Shown: in pieces, positions 1 to 19,534 of the stretch
Layout of the letters: each line of letters begins with the position of its first letter
Numbering within the stretch: the stretch's first letter is position 1
Assembly (NCBI GenBank): GCA_033816765.1
Contig: CM066292.1
Coordinates: 496,001-560,000 of the forward strand
From: Nothopassalora personata
Taxonomy: Eukaryota > Ascomycota > Dothideomycetes > Mycosphaerellales > Mycosphaerellaceae
Length of the DNA stretch: 64,000 bases
Direction of reading: 5' to 3'
Made by a program: the position numbers and the translations under genes
The notes under the pieces: model-generated
Seen by the model: the letters and a program-made list of their open reading frames with translations, nothing else
Told to the model about the DNA's origin: nothing
Database searches by the model: none

Positions 1-2120
1 GAGTCGTAACTTTCTATTTACTTTTAGAACGAATATATATAGAGTTTCTATACTTAAGGTAGATCTTCTCATCTATCCTTTAGCTAGCTTCTCCTTTAGC
101 TATTCTCGTAGGGTCTATAGCTCTTTCTTAGACATTTAATATAGGGGTCCCTATAGAGGCTCTTTCCCTAGCTAAATATTAATCTTATAATCCTATAGGC
201 GGTACTTAGGTAAGGCGGTTTTACCTCTCTCCTCTTTAAAGAGTCGTAACTACTTACGATACTCCTTAGGAATACTTAACTCTAAGATATTAGTATCCTT
301 CCATAGTACGTTACTTCTATTACTTCTAGTAACTTCGTAACCCGGCGGCCCTACGCTAGTATCTGTCCCGGTCGAAGGTAGTTCTTTATTCCTTCTATTC
401 GGCGTAAGCTATATCTCGTTTAGCTATTTCCTTACCTTATCTACTAGTAAACGCTACTACTACGTAGGCTAAATGTCGATAATGTAATCGCATTCCCTAA
501 ATGTAAGTACTCCTCTTCTTTAGTCGATAACTAGATTATGCTTTCTTAACTAAGGTATACCTAGTACGATGTTATAACTAGCTATATTAGTAACATCTAA
601 GATAATCTCCTTATAGTACCGTTAGATAGCAAGTGGTAGCGGTATCGTCTCGCGCTCTACGCTAGGTACGGATAATCCGTCTACCGCGATTAATTTATAA
701 CCCTCTTTCTTCTTATAGGTAGCGATCCTATGTCTTATAATAAACGATTCGGAGGTAAAGTTCCCCCTTACTCCGGAATCTATTATAGCATCTATCTTCT
801 ACCCGTTAACGATAATCTTAGTTTAAAACACTATTGTTGTTAGTAATGCTTAAGCCTTTTCTATGTCGTATAACTCCCTTTGGTCGCTTATTCCTAGGGA
901 GTTAATCCTTTTCCCTGTTTGTATATAGAACGTCGTACTTCGTATCTCGAGGCCTCCGCTTAAAAATAGCGCGAGCCTTTCTATATCCGTACGTATATTC
1001 GGTAACGTTCCTAGATCTTCTACGTTTCTAAGTAGAGTGCGCGTACGTGTTACACTACATTACGTAATTTATTCGATATAAATGTTCCTAATGGTATAAG
1101 GTACCCGGTTCCTATTATTCGGCTCCCTATCGGTAGTCGTTCTATAACAGCGATTGCTAGATCCTCGGTTGTTTCTATAAGTAGGTATCCCTAGGCTATG
1201 CCTCGTAGGGTGTCGAGTGTCTTGTTAAACTTAATAGAGTGTAGCATTCTTCGTCCGCCTATCTTAGAAAGAAATTCTTCGTACCTTCTTTATAGGTGTA
1301 CGATTATGTTATATAATTTTTTAGGTGCATTAATCGTAAAGGTTAGTTGTTTATTGTCGTCGTTAGTGCCGCTCTCTTCTCCTTCGGAGGAATCTTCTTC
1401 GCTTAATCCTTCCGGATCCTAATCTTCTTCGATGATATCTAGCTCGGTAGTTTCTTAACTTTCTTCCTATAGTTCCGGTAACTATAATACGTTCTATCTT
1501 AGGTCTTAGTTTTCGTTGTCGCTTTTATCGTCATTAAAGTAGGACTCGTCGATGTCTACTTCTCGGAGCGTAGCGTTTTACCTATACGTCGCTCCTAGGG
1601 TTCCTCTCGGTTGTTAAGGCTAATACCCTACGCCTAATTTCGCGGCGTAGTAAACTTAACACGAGTCTTAGTAATAGAATCGCTAGTAAAGGCTTCTATA
1701 ACTATTTCAAGACTCGGGTTCGATCTCGTAGTTAACTCTTCGTGTTATTATATTAAATTGTCGTAGTTAGTTCTTTACATTAAATAGAATGACTACTATC
1801 TACTGCCTATAGTATCCTCCTCGTCCTTCTAAGGGGTCTAGGAGAGGCGTCGTGCTTCTATTGCTAGCTCTCTCCCCTACTCTCCGAGTATAGTCGGTAT
1901 CTCCTCGAGATCTAACGCTACTCTTAGATTTACTAGTTCGGGGTTGCATTATGTTAAACTGTTCGCGGCGTACTACATTCTTACCGCGGTAGTCCCTTAC
2001 TAGGTAGCTAGGTTTACTACATCCGTAGTAAGTTCGTGTTTCTTTCGAACTCCGGGATGCTCTATTCCCGTTACTGTTCCTAATCTTACGACCTTTCTTA
2101 GCAACGTCGAGTTCTATTAG

Positions 2121-2375
2121 CTATAGTCCGTAGTACGGTTTGTCCCTAGGCTTATTATTATAGTTGTCGTAGAAGCCTCTATTACGGTTATCGTAGCCTA
2201 GTATGTATCTAGCCTTTCCGGATACCTTAGAGTCGTATCGTCGTTCTATAGCTCTTTCGTAGAGCTTATCGTTAAGATTAATCATAACTCTAACGAGGTC
2301 GCCTAAGCTATCGATCTTCCGACCGTCCCTTATTAACTCGTCCTTAACATGCTCCTTTAGTCCTCTTCGGTACAT
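2121..2375 (-). pseudogene. Gag fragment of element A, open for 84 codons
   Basis: This open stretch is in the true Gag frame of element A, unlike most short ORFs here. It is Arg/Lys/Asp-rich and corresponds to the C-terminal part of a Ty3 Gag before the zinc knuckle. The matching segment of element 1 at about 30025-30270 (plus) has the same residues interrupted by stops. It is therefore a remnant that escaped nonsense mutation by chance and not an independent gene. Confidence 0.7.
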
Positions 2376-2910
2376 AACTTAAAGTGCTTCGTCGTCCTAA
2401 TCGGTAAGTTACGCGTATTCCTAGAATTTAGCAGTATATTTGGTAGTAGATGTCTTCTAGGTTAAATGCTAAATAACACGAACGGCAGTAGCAATCTTAT
2501 TAGAGACACTAAAGACGCTCTTTATAGCATGTTTAAGATAGTTGTATAACCTAAAGATTCCGTCGGCATTGTCTTCTCCGTTACTATCTAGGTATTTCCT
2601 AAGGAATAGTTTAACCTAATGCTATGCTCGTCCTCTTAAGAAGGTAGTAGCAAAGACAGGCTTAAGGTTCTTAGGCATAGAGTTAAATAAGAAGTACACA
2701 TCTATCTAAGAGACCTAAGTATCGAACTTATCTCGGTCGCTATAGTAGTATTCTAGCTTACTAACCTTAAGGGTGTCGTTACCTATATAAGTAGCTAAGG
2801 CATTAATAGCATCGTTCGCGGTCTAAGGTCGTCGGGCTCTACTTACTTCACTAGGGGCGGGTGTTCCCCGTTTACTCTATCGGTCTCCTATCGTAGAGGG
2901 CGTTTAAAGC

Positions 2911-3153
2911 TATTAGGTTTAGTATAACCTAATAATATTACAAGTTAAGAAGATAAGCTTAATCGGGTTTATTCTCGGGCCGATAGGAAGTGAAGGGAGA
3001 GTAATAAAGTAGTAGCTATCTTATCTCGTAGAGACTAAGTAGTAGTAAGGTAGAGGTTAGGTTATAGTGTATTCTAAACAGTAATATTAAATAGTAAGTT
3101 AAACGCCTCGAAGCTATAAGGGCATCTCGACGTTCCTAAATACATAGGAGAAT
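2911..3153 (-). repeat. LTR of element A, truncated
   Basis: It begins TATTAGG, a RIP form of the TGTTAGG end, and follows the element 1 LTR (29088-29483, reverse complement) closely to about 3153. There the similarity stops and the copia element sequence begins. The full family LTR is 396 bp, so about 150 bp are missing. The inner flank CGTTTAAAGC is the primer-binding-site side. Confidence 0.75.
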
Positions 3154-6100
3154 GCTTCTAGCTCGAAGCTCTTAGTAGGCGCGCTATGTCGCGTAGGCTC
3201 GACATATCGTAGGCTCGATAGTCGTTACGCTCTTATAGCGTCGCGCTACGTCTTATTAGCTTATGCCGCCTCTATAAGCTATAAGGCATCGATTAGTTAG
3301 ACGGGAGTCTTCGCTATATCGATCCGTAACATATATACCTCTATTAAAGTGTTAATTAGCTAGGTTATACGCGTATTAGCTTAGTCTTTATATCGTAAAA
3401 GATATATCTATTCTTAACGCTCTTACTAGCTAATTTAATTTCCCGACGAGGGTTTCATATTTAGAGGCTTTAGATAAGCCTTTGTTAGGCTCTTTAGGCG
3501 TAAGACTCGAGTCCCCGTTTACCGGTATAGGTATACTAAAGGTAGTATCTATATCGAGGCTAAAATCTCTAAGTGTATTTTTAATATAATGCTTTTAATC
3601 GAGGCGTATAGACCCGTCTTTACTATAGGATATTTAGTAACCTAGAAGTAGCGTTACTAGGCCTCCGTCCTTTATCTCGAAGCGCTCTATAAGTGCCTTC
3701 TTAAGCGATAGTAGTATTTTTTCGTCCTTTACTAGAATAAGTAAATTGTCTATATATAGGACAACTATAATAGTATACCCTTTATTAATAAAGATAGAAT
3801 GGTCGGTAGGGATAGCGTAGAGTCCGTAGTTAGTAAAGAAATCTATAATAGTCTTATTCTAAACTCGGCCGCTTTATTTTAGGCCTAGGATACCTTTATT
3901 TAATTTTAGGTATCTCCCCCTCTTTACCGGCTCTCCAAAACTCTCGTGCCCTTTAGGAATAGATAGATAGACGTCCTTGCTAAGCTCTCTTAGTAGATAG
4001 GCGCTAATAACGTTCATTTAGTACGCTATATAGCCTCGTAAGGCCGTAATAGCTAGAAGGGCGTAGGCTTTCTAAATGGACTACGGGGCTAAAGGTCTTA
4101 AAGTAATCGATTCCGTATTATTACGTAAACCTACTTACTACTAGACGTGCTTTAAATTTATCTAGTTATCCGTTAGGTAAGGTCTTTGCCTTAAAAACCC
4201 ATTTTAGAATAACGAGGTTTATATTACTAGGTATATCTTATTTAGCCTAAGTTCTAGTTAAATCTAAGGACTTAAAGTGTTCCTTAATAGCGTCTTACTT
4301 ATTCCCTAGCGTAACCGCCTTTTATAGCTTCGTTATAGGTCCTAGGGGTAGATATTTTATAGGCCTTCTTATAATTTACTAGCCGTAACTCTTCTATTAG
4401 ACGTAGTAGGCGTCGTACAACTCGTATAGACCTTCGGAGATAGTCTTATTATTTATTAGTAGTAGTATTATCGACTATATTATCTTATAGAGAGGCCTAT
4501 CCTTAACTTTTACCTTATAATGGGGTCTATCCTCGCCCCTCTTTACTTATTACTTCGCGGTCTTACTTTAATAGGTTGAAATCTAAGGCCTCGTTATCCT
4601 TATAGTCCCGTAAAGTATATATCTCCTTATAGACATCGTCTAGTTATAGATTATTATATAACGACCTTTTATTAAATTTAAGAGAAGAGTAAAGGCCTAT
4701 AGCTCCGGTTCGAGGGTTTTATACTCGATATTACTTAGTAGTTAGAGCGTAGCCTACGAATATACCCGTAAATGCGGTATTAGATAGCTTATCCCCTCTT
4801 TTTACCTTAGGGATATTAGGGTAATAAATACACCCGAAAGCTCTTAGGTGTACTACCGTAGGTCGACGACCGCTATAAAGCTCTTCGGGGGTAACCTCTA
4901 GGCCCTTCGTAGGTAACCGGTTTCGAAGGTAATAGGCTATATATATAGCCTCGCCCTAAAGTTACTTAGGTAAACTGCTTTCGGAAAGTATTGCCATAGC
5001 GATAGTAATTAGAGTCCTATTAAGTCCTTTAGCAGTCCCGTTATACTCTAGGGTATAAGGTATAGTAGGCTCGATAGTTATCTCTTTATACCCTTTACCT
5101 AGCTTAATAAGTTCTATAGTATTATTACGTTAAATCGCCCTAACTTTTTCGCCTATCTCTCTCTTAACGACTTGCTTCTAGGAGCTAAATTCTTTATAGA
5201 CCTCGCTCTTATATGTAGTAAGGCGGATCTAGGTTTTTTAGGAGTAATCGTCCGTAATAGTAAGTATATAACGGCGTCCCCCTATAGTAGAATACTTATA
5301 CGGGCCCTAAAAATGTATAAATACCTGTTCTAGTACTTTCGTAGCCTCTTTCGCTTCTTACCTACTTTTTCTACGTATAGACTTAGTTAAGGCATAAGTC
5401 GGGTAAGCCTTATTAGTTCTTAATAGGTCTAGTAATCCTCCTAGAACTTTAGGGGCTTTTAGGAGTCTTTCCTCCCCCGGGTGTCCTAGACGACAATACT
5501 AAAGGTCGGTTTAGCTATCTAAGGTAGATCTAGGCTTATAAATAAGCCTTGCTTATTTAGAGTAGCTTAGGACGTAGGAATTGCCCTCCCGTAAGGCTAT
5601 TCCTAGCGTAACCCCTTTACGGGTTATTATAGCCCTCTTCTTCTCGAATAGGATAACAATACTTCTATTAGCAAATTGCGTAATCGAGAGGAGGTTATAT
5701 TAAAGCTTAGGGACGTATAGTACGTCCCGTATCTCGACTATTTATTCTCCGAAGGTAGGGTATATTATTCCGTAGCCCTTAACCTCTAGGGCACTACCGT
5801 CGGCTAGTCTAACCTCCGAATCTTTCTCCGTAAAGTTAAAGAAGTAATTCCGATCGTAGGATATATACCTAGAAACTCCGGAGTTTAGGGTAAAGATATT
5901 CGTATCGAATAAAGGTCCGTAACTCGACGTATTTTTATAGGCCGACTACGCTACGTAATTAGCGTCTTTAGGCGAGACCTCGGTCTTCTTCTAGCCTTCT
6001 TCGTCCCCTTTACGCTTATAGCAATCCTTCCTTTAATGTCTAGACTTCTTATAATAGGTATATTCGCCCTTATATCTCTTAGGGCGATTTTTCTTCTTAG

Positions 6101-6960
6101 GGCTATACTTTACCTTTAGCTTAGTACACCCCGTATATCGGGCTAAGTCGTCCTCCTTAGACGGCTTCTTAAGCCCTAGTTTAACGTCCCTAAGCTTAGA
6201 GACTAAGTCTTCGAAGGAAATCTTTAAAAGGCCTATAGCCTTAATAGCTATTCGAAAATTGTCGTATTCGTTAGGTAGGTATTCTAATAGGATACTCTTT
6301 TTTATAGTATCGGTAGGCGCTTCTTTACTATTTATAACGCGTATATCGTTTATAAGTTACGTTAACTATAAGGCCGTAATATTAATTATAGAACCCGCGG
6401 TATAGTTATAGAACTTCGTAAGTAAGTTCGAAGCTCTTTCTACACCTATCGTTAAATATATTGCCTCGAGTTTATTAAGGGCGTCTTTCGGATTGCGTAG
6501 ACCTATAAGATGTACTCTCTTAGTACCCGTAAGTGCTTTAATATTAGTAATAGTACTAGCTTTCTTTTCGTCTATACCCCTTTCTCTAGTATCTCTATTC
6601 CCTTTATAGACCTCCTAAAACTTCTTCCCTCTAAGGAAGTCCTCTAGTAAGTTAATCTACATTAGATAATTAGTGTCCGATAGGATAGGGAACCCTTTAG
6701 ACGTAATAGTAGTAGCGTTATATGTTTTGTCGGCTATTTTCTCGGTAACTAGTAGTCCTATCGTAAATCCAATTATGAATTTAGAATCCTCGGGGTTGAA
6801 TTACTCTATAGCGAATATATCGCCGTTTTATATAGCGACATAGCTATAGTACTTACTATTCTACCGTACTAGGCTCGGCGATTATAAGCTAGAATTTAGG
6901 GGGTAACGTTAGATAGAGTTTCTAGAATCCGGGGAAAGTTCTCGACTTCGCTTAAAGCTT
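3154..6960 (-). mobile_element. Ty1/copia retrotransposon relic (copia-1), RIP-mutated
   Basis: In minus-strand order it has a Gag zinc knuckle (about 6018-6070, Cys codons read as Tyr), a GAG-pre-integrase stretch (about 5400-5510, with the conserved Arg-Leu-Gly-His-Pro-Gly run), an integrase core (about 4750-5250) and reverse transcriptase with Tyr-Ile-Asp-Asn in place of the YVDD box (3744-3755). The order Gag-integrase-RT is diagnostic of copia. Every domain is broken by TAG/TAA codons. LTRs could not be paired with confidence, so the ends are approximate. It abuts the truncated LTR of element A. Confidence 0.8.
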
Positions 6961-15000
<8,040 letters not shown>

Positions 15001-16070
15001 AGCCTAGTAGTGTATAGATATCTAGCAGCATAGGTCTCTAAAGCCTACTACAGTTATGTTAGGAAGAAGAGGCTTGCTCCTCAACTGTCTTATAGCGCTC
15101 GCTATAGTTGCCCCTAGCAACCCTCTACGATTATAAAGCTTTGATTCAATAGCGAATGCTGGAAGCAGTTAGGTGTGTATATAATGGCTGTCCTAGTATC
15201 GGGCAATGGAGACGCTATTGTGCTTCGAGGCGTGCTGATCTTTCATTTCTCTAACCGCGCAGGTTGGGTAGGCGTGGCTGCATCTTGTGTGGTGAGTTAA
15301 GTGGACGGAACAGGATAGACAAGACAAGACAAGTAAGTCTTCGGGATGAAATGAGATGAGAGAGAATACAGACGATACTGTAAGAGAATCGTCTGTCTAG
15401 AGGGGACAACAATCCAGTCCAGCCTAGCCCAAAAACTGCTACCAGGGTAAGTCATACCAACGTCCAGGAAATCGATCCCCACTGCCTGCCGGAAATCTTC
15501 TCCAGAAGCGAGCGACATCTGCGACCCTGCCGTACCAGTGTGAAGAGAGCAATCTAGTCCGATGTGCTCCCCGCCGTGACAGCACGTACGGTGCCCCCTT
15601 GCCAAGCCCTGACTTCCTCCACGCAAGGACCCGGGTTATACTAAGCGTGACGACCGTGCAGTACAGTCGCTCGCACAGCACTTTCCCGCGCCACCTACAA
15701 ATCCTCACCCTCCTTACCTCTTGGTCCCGCTCCCGTGATATGATCCCAGCCATCAACCATCCAATCCCACCCACGCAGTAACCTCGACTCTCCGTGAAGC
15801 ACGTGCAAGTTCCTCAGCGCGACGCTTCCACAAGTGGTAGTGGAGTATGCTTTGCATGAGTTCCTGTTCGAGGGCATCGATGCGGGCTGTGAGTGCTTCT
15901 CCTGAGAGGCGCAATGGCGGGACGACAGAAGGGTTGGTTTGACTGGGTGAAGTCGATGGAGGAGCTGCACTGCGGTCTTCATGTCGCAGTGTTATTTCCT
16001 CGTCTTGTTCTTCCTCTTGGACAGAGGAGGTGTGTACTGTGCTGTTGCGCTGGCGTACCGAATGTGGAGC

Positions 16071-16520
16071 TGGGGGAGGCGTACGCGAAGAGTGACGGGT
16101 AGGCGAAGGAGTGACCGGGTAAGTGAACTCGATTGGCTCCTCTCGAGCAGTCAAACTTGCTTCCCCAGCAGCAAAGGAAGTTTTAGATGATTCACTTCCA
16201 GTGGTCAGGTATCGCTGCCCCGTGGGAGGCGTACGTGAAGAGCGACGGCCGAGCGAAGGAGTGACCGGGCACGTGAGCTAGAAGAGTTTCCCTCGAGCAG
16301 TCAACTTTCCTTCTCTAGCAGCAAGGGAGGTCGTAGATTCACTTCCAGTGGTCGGGTATCGCTGTCCTGGGGGAGGCGTGCGTGAAGAGTAACGGTCGAG
16401 GGAAGGAGTAGTCGGGTCTGTAAGCTGGAAAGGTTCCCCTCGAGCAGTTAGATTTCCTTCTCCAGCAGCAACAAGGAACGTCTTCGATGACTCACTTCTA
16501 GTGTTCAGATATGGCTGCCC
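16071..16520 (-). repeat. Three tandem repeats of 150, 147 and 153 bp
   Basis: Units are 16071-16220, 16221-16367 and 16368-16520. All three lengths are multiples of three, and on the minus strand each encodes about 50 residues beginning Gly-Gln and ending Arg-Thr-Pro-Pro, rich in Ser, Thr and Pro. Indels between units are whole codons, evidence that the repeat expanded under coding constraint. The middle unit now carries a TAG. Confidence 0.85.
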
Positions 16521-17068
16521 AGCGAAGGCTCCAATTCCGCGAGGTGGTGTGCGCTCGATGACCGTTTCGCCCTGACGACCCTCCGTGTTGACAAAAGGAG
16601 AGCTATAAAAGAGGTCTGGCTCACCAAAGACGGCGGAGTGTTCATCGCTATCGTGCTGTTCGATGTGGGCTTCCAGTTGGTGATTTGGGGAGCATTATGG
16701 CCCTGGTTGAAGCCAACATCTCCCCCACGGTTGGCCATTGCTGAGGTCGTAGCGTGCGGCTCCTCTGCCTCATCATCGCTGCTTCCGATCACATCGTCGT
16801 CATCTTTAACAGCACTGTCAAGCCAAGGTTGTGCTTGACTTCCGGCATGTCGTGCGGCAACCTCGACGACCTCGTCGTAAACTCCTCCTGCACCATGAAC
16901 CCGACGCTGTGCTTGTGTCTGATCGCGCTATGCAGGAAGCTCATCATTACTAATCCGAAGCAGAGCATCTTCATCTTCTCCGACACTACGGTCTCCACCG
17001 CCCTCTGCAACGTTAGCGCCAGCAGCAGAGCTTGCAGCTATAGCTGCCAGAACCTGTGCCGCGTATTC

Positions 17069-17142
17069 CTATGTTGAATCATATCTATAGCATATTAAGC
17101 CATTTCTCGCATCACGCACATTCGAAGCGCTGGGTTGCATAC
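17069..17142 (-). other. Intron of the decayed two-exon gene
   Basis: 74 bp, donor GTATGC and acceptor CATAG on the minus strand, with a CTTAAT-like branch site. It lies between two codon boundaries (phase 0) and the coding-like frame is maintained across it, which supports the call. Confidence 0.65.
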
Positions 17143-17634
17143 CTTGTTGAGACCGACGTATTGGACTTGAGTGTCAATCTTTGAGTTAGGACTTCGAGAA
17201 GATCGGGCGAGAAACGCTGCCACCCTGTCGATGGGGCTTGTGTTGAGCTCTGCGCAAGCGGCGTGCTGATATCCTGGCGGTGCACTGATATCATCCATGC
17301 GAGGATCCATCATAATATCCGCCATGAGATCAGCACGAAACTTGGCGTTGGGTGCGAGACGGAGATCGCGGCATTGTGTGGAGAGCCAGTCCTTGATGCT
17401 GCTCGGCAGGACAAGTATGCCTCTGCCCCCAGGGAGAAGGGTTGCAGCTGGAGTGGCCCTGGTGCCGAAGGTCTTGACTTGATCAGCATGCGACCTGGAG
17501 ACGTTAGGACGTGTTGCGTGTTGAGTGTACTTACTACATGGGCAAGACCGTAGCGTTCCATCAGAGCCAGCGCAGACGTTGGCAAGGGCGCTTTAGGACA
17601 GCGAAGGGACCCCTGACCTCGTTTGTGTTGCAAA

Positions 17635-18740
17635 GATAAAATGGTATGGCGTTGGTAAGGAGGAACGGCAGCCAGGATGATGGTGAATTAAGCGGTGGTA
17701 GACAGAAGATAAGATCTTGGAGGTACGAAACAAGAGAAGGGTCAGATGAAGCAGATATATAGTGAAATCCCTGACTAGTCCAACGCAGATGGGTTGCGGT
17801 GCCCGCTGTACAGCGAAACGATACGCGTCCGACGAGCGGCACAGCAAACAGCAGACCGATGGAGCGGAGGAGGCGCCGCCTCACCGCTGCGAGCTCCATG
17901 CACGCAGCCGCCGTACAGCGATGAGTGGTGCCGCATTCGCCGGTGAGTAGAGCAAAGAGGCTTCAGCAGCAGTATCAGCAGCAGTATCAACCCCATTAGC
18001 AGCACCACCACCACCAGCGCAAATTCCATCGTCATCTCCTTCAGCCAAGGCATCTCAACCACATCCTCCAGCACATCCATCCATCCATCTGGCCAAGAGA
18101 CAAGACCCAGAGTCCCTCGATGAGAAACAACAGCCCATTCCCCAGCCCTGTAGCGGAAGCGGAGGCGGAAGCGGAGGAAGGCCGGGCGGCGGCGGAGGAT
18201 ATCTCGAGAAGAGCCTTGATGCGGTCAGTCGGAGTTGAGGGATGACAGGTCTGTCTCGTCAGGAAAGTATAGAGGAGAGGAGAAGAGGAATCAGAACTTA
18301 TCGGCTGCAGCCTACCAAATTTGGCAGTCGTGCTGTGCTGGTGGGTCGCGGATGTGTCTGTCTGTTGTAATGCATCCCAACCCGTCATCGCCGCCGTCCC
18401 TCTTGCTTTGCACACTACACTGTGTTTGTCCTGTATACCCTGTACACAATCTCGACATGATCCTTCACTCCTCGGTCGAAGAACTCCCGCCGCTGCCGCT
18501 GCCGCTGCCGCCAGGTTGAGCTGACCAGCCAGCCGCGAGTTCTACTGGGAGAGACAAACACATGCTCGAAAGTGGCCTTCACGCCTCCGCAGTGGAAGTG
18601 GAGACCGTCTGTATGCGAGGAGAGTCGAAGCAAAAAGAGGTCGAGGTATATGTAGTGCGTACTGTATCTGAATTTCACGCTGGTCGGCACACTGTGCAAC
18701 TTCGCAAGTAAGCTTGGCGGTCAGCTGAGGCTTTGCGATG
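17635..18740. other. Island spacer, no supported gene
   Basis: Short overlapping ORFs exist on both strands but none shows a convincing start, splice pattern or domain. CAG/CAC and GCC triplet runs near 17960-18020 and 18485-18515 inflate ORF length. The minus frame starting Met-Gly-Cys-Cys near 18140 could be an N-myristoylated protein start, but it closes after 27 codons. Confidence 0.5.
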
Positions 18741-19235
18741 TCACGCCTCAGGCAATATCCCGGGACGTCCCGTCCTATACATGCATACATTTTGTTTCTT
18801 GAAAACTATGAGAGCAATACACGGTACGATGCACGATACACGATGCATAATGTTCCTCCCTTAGACATTTCTTCCTCCTCGCTTTCTCTACCTTTTTTTA
18901 TCCTTCCCTACGACGACATAAGAATTGCGCGGCGGAACATCCCCCGAGTACCGAGGCTTCCCGACCTAGCCGAGGCTCTGCAGGTGCCATGCCACGCCTT
19001 AAGCAACGTCTCCGGGACGGGACGTCCCATACATACACTTTGTTTACAAACCATGAGAGCAATACACAATGCAGGATGCACGATACAAGATACACGATAC
19101 ACGATACACGATACACGATACACGATACACGATACACGATACACGATGTATTTACCTCACTTAGCCCTTTCTCTCTTTCTCTACCCTTTCCCTTCCCCTT
19201 CCCTACGACTACCCAAGAATTGCGCGGCGGAACAA
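18741..19235. repeat. Tandem duplication of a ~200-245 bp segment
   Basis: Copy 1 spans 18741-18940 and copy 2 spans 18991-19235. Both start with ACGCCT, share a GGGACGTCCC palindrome, a GAGAGCAATACAC block and an AAGAATTGCGCGGCGGAAC end. Copy 2 is longer because of an expanded 7-bp array. Long ORFs here come from the repeat and are not genes. Confidence 0.8.
19092..19147. repeat. 7-bp minisatellite ACACGAT, 8 units
   Basis: Eight perfect ACACGAT units. The first duplicate (near 18832-18846) has only two related units, so the array expanded after the duplication. A 7-bp period keeps no reading frame, against a coding role. Confidence 0.9.
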
Positions 19236-19534
19236 CGTAAAAGAAAGATCTGCAATACCCACCCACACTCGCATCGCCGCCTCCTCGCACTCGCGTGAAG
19301 CACATTAATGAACTCTCTCAATTCGTTAAGCTATAGACTACTGACTGCGCTGACATGTGCATGTTACTGAATACACGTATTCGTCTCCTTCAGTTGCTTC
19401 GCAGCTTGAAAGGCGGCATCTTCTGTTATGTTGGGATATCTCTGTCATTATTGAAGGTAGTTGCAATTCGTCAAGTCGTCAAATTCATTCTGCGTCGCCG
19501 TCATCGCTGCCTCCCATGAACGTGGTAGTGGCGT

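Larger units (their letters stand above)
1..3153 (-). mobile_element. Ty3 LTR retrotransposon, partial (element A), RIP-mutated
   Basis: This minus-strand Ty3/gypsy element enters from the left edge, which cuts it inside reverse transcriptase. Reading leftward from the LTR at 2911 come Gag, a zinc knuckle (about 1983-2035), protease and the start of RT. The first 60 bases contain no CA or TG, the RIP hallmark. Its LTR and Gag match element 1 (29088-36064), so both belong to one family. It is not functional: stops are frequent, and knuckle Cys and His codons read as Tyr. The 3' half and the other LTR lie outside the window. Confidence 0.85.
15753..17634 (-). pseudogene. Decayed two-exon gene with three 50-residue repeats; function unknown
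   Basis: The frame enters at about 17592 and runs to 17143, is spliced over 17142-17069, and continues from 17068 to a TGA at 15753. The first exon encodes an uncharacterised region with a Gly-rich turn (Leu-Leu-Pro-Gly-Gly-Arg-Gly). The second starts Ala-rich and then acidic, followed by three Ser/Thr/Pro-rich repeats (16071-16520) and a C-terminal coiled coil (about 15775-15890). In-frame stops occur at 17593-17595 (TAA), 16928-16930 (TAG), 16695-16697 (TAA) and 16278-16280 (TAG), and the frame shifts by one position near 16640-16700. The TAG and TAA codons fit C-to-T change at CpA. I recognise no family. A living gene with more introns than I placed is possible but less likely. Confidence 0.6.

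Noticed and set aside
1198..1422. 74-codon plus-strand ORF
   Set aside because: Lies opposite to the Gag/protease region of element A, whose true coding strand is minus; composition follows the antisense strand.
18041..18140. Possible Met-Gly-Cys-Cys-Phe-Ser start of an N-myristoylated protein (minus)
   Set aside because: The frame stops after 27 codons and no convincing splice donor or downstream domain was found.
18738..19298. 186-codon plus-strand ORF
   Set aside because: Spans the duplicated segment and the 7-bp array; the periodic Tyr-Thr-Ile-His-Asp text is array-derived.
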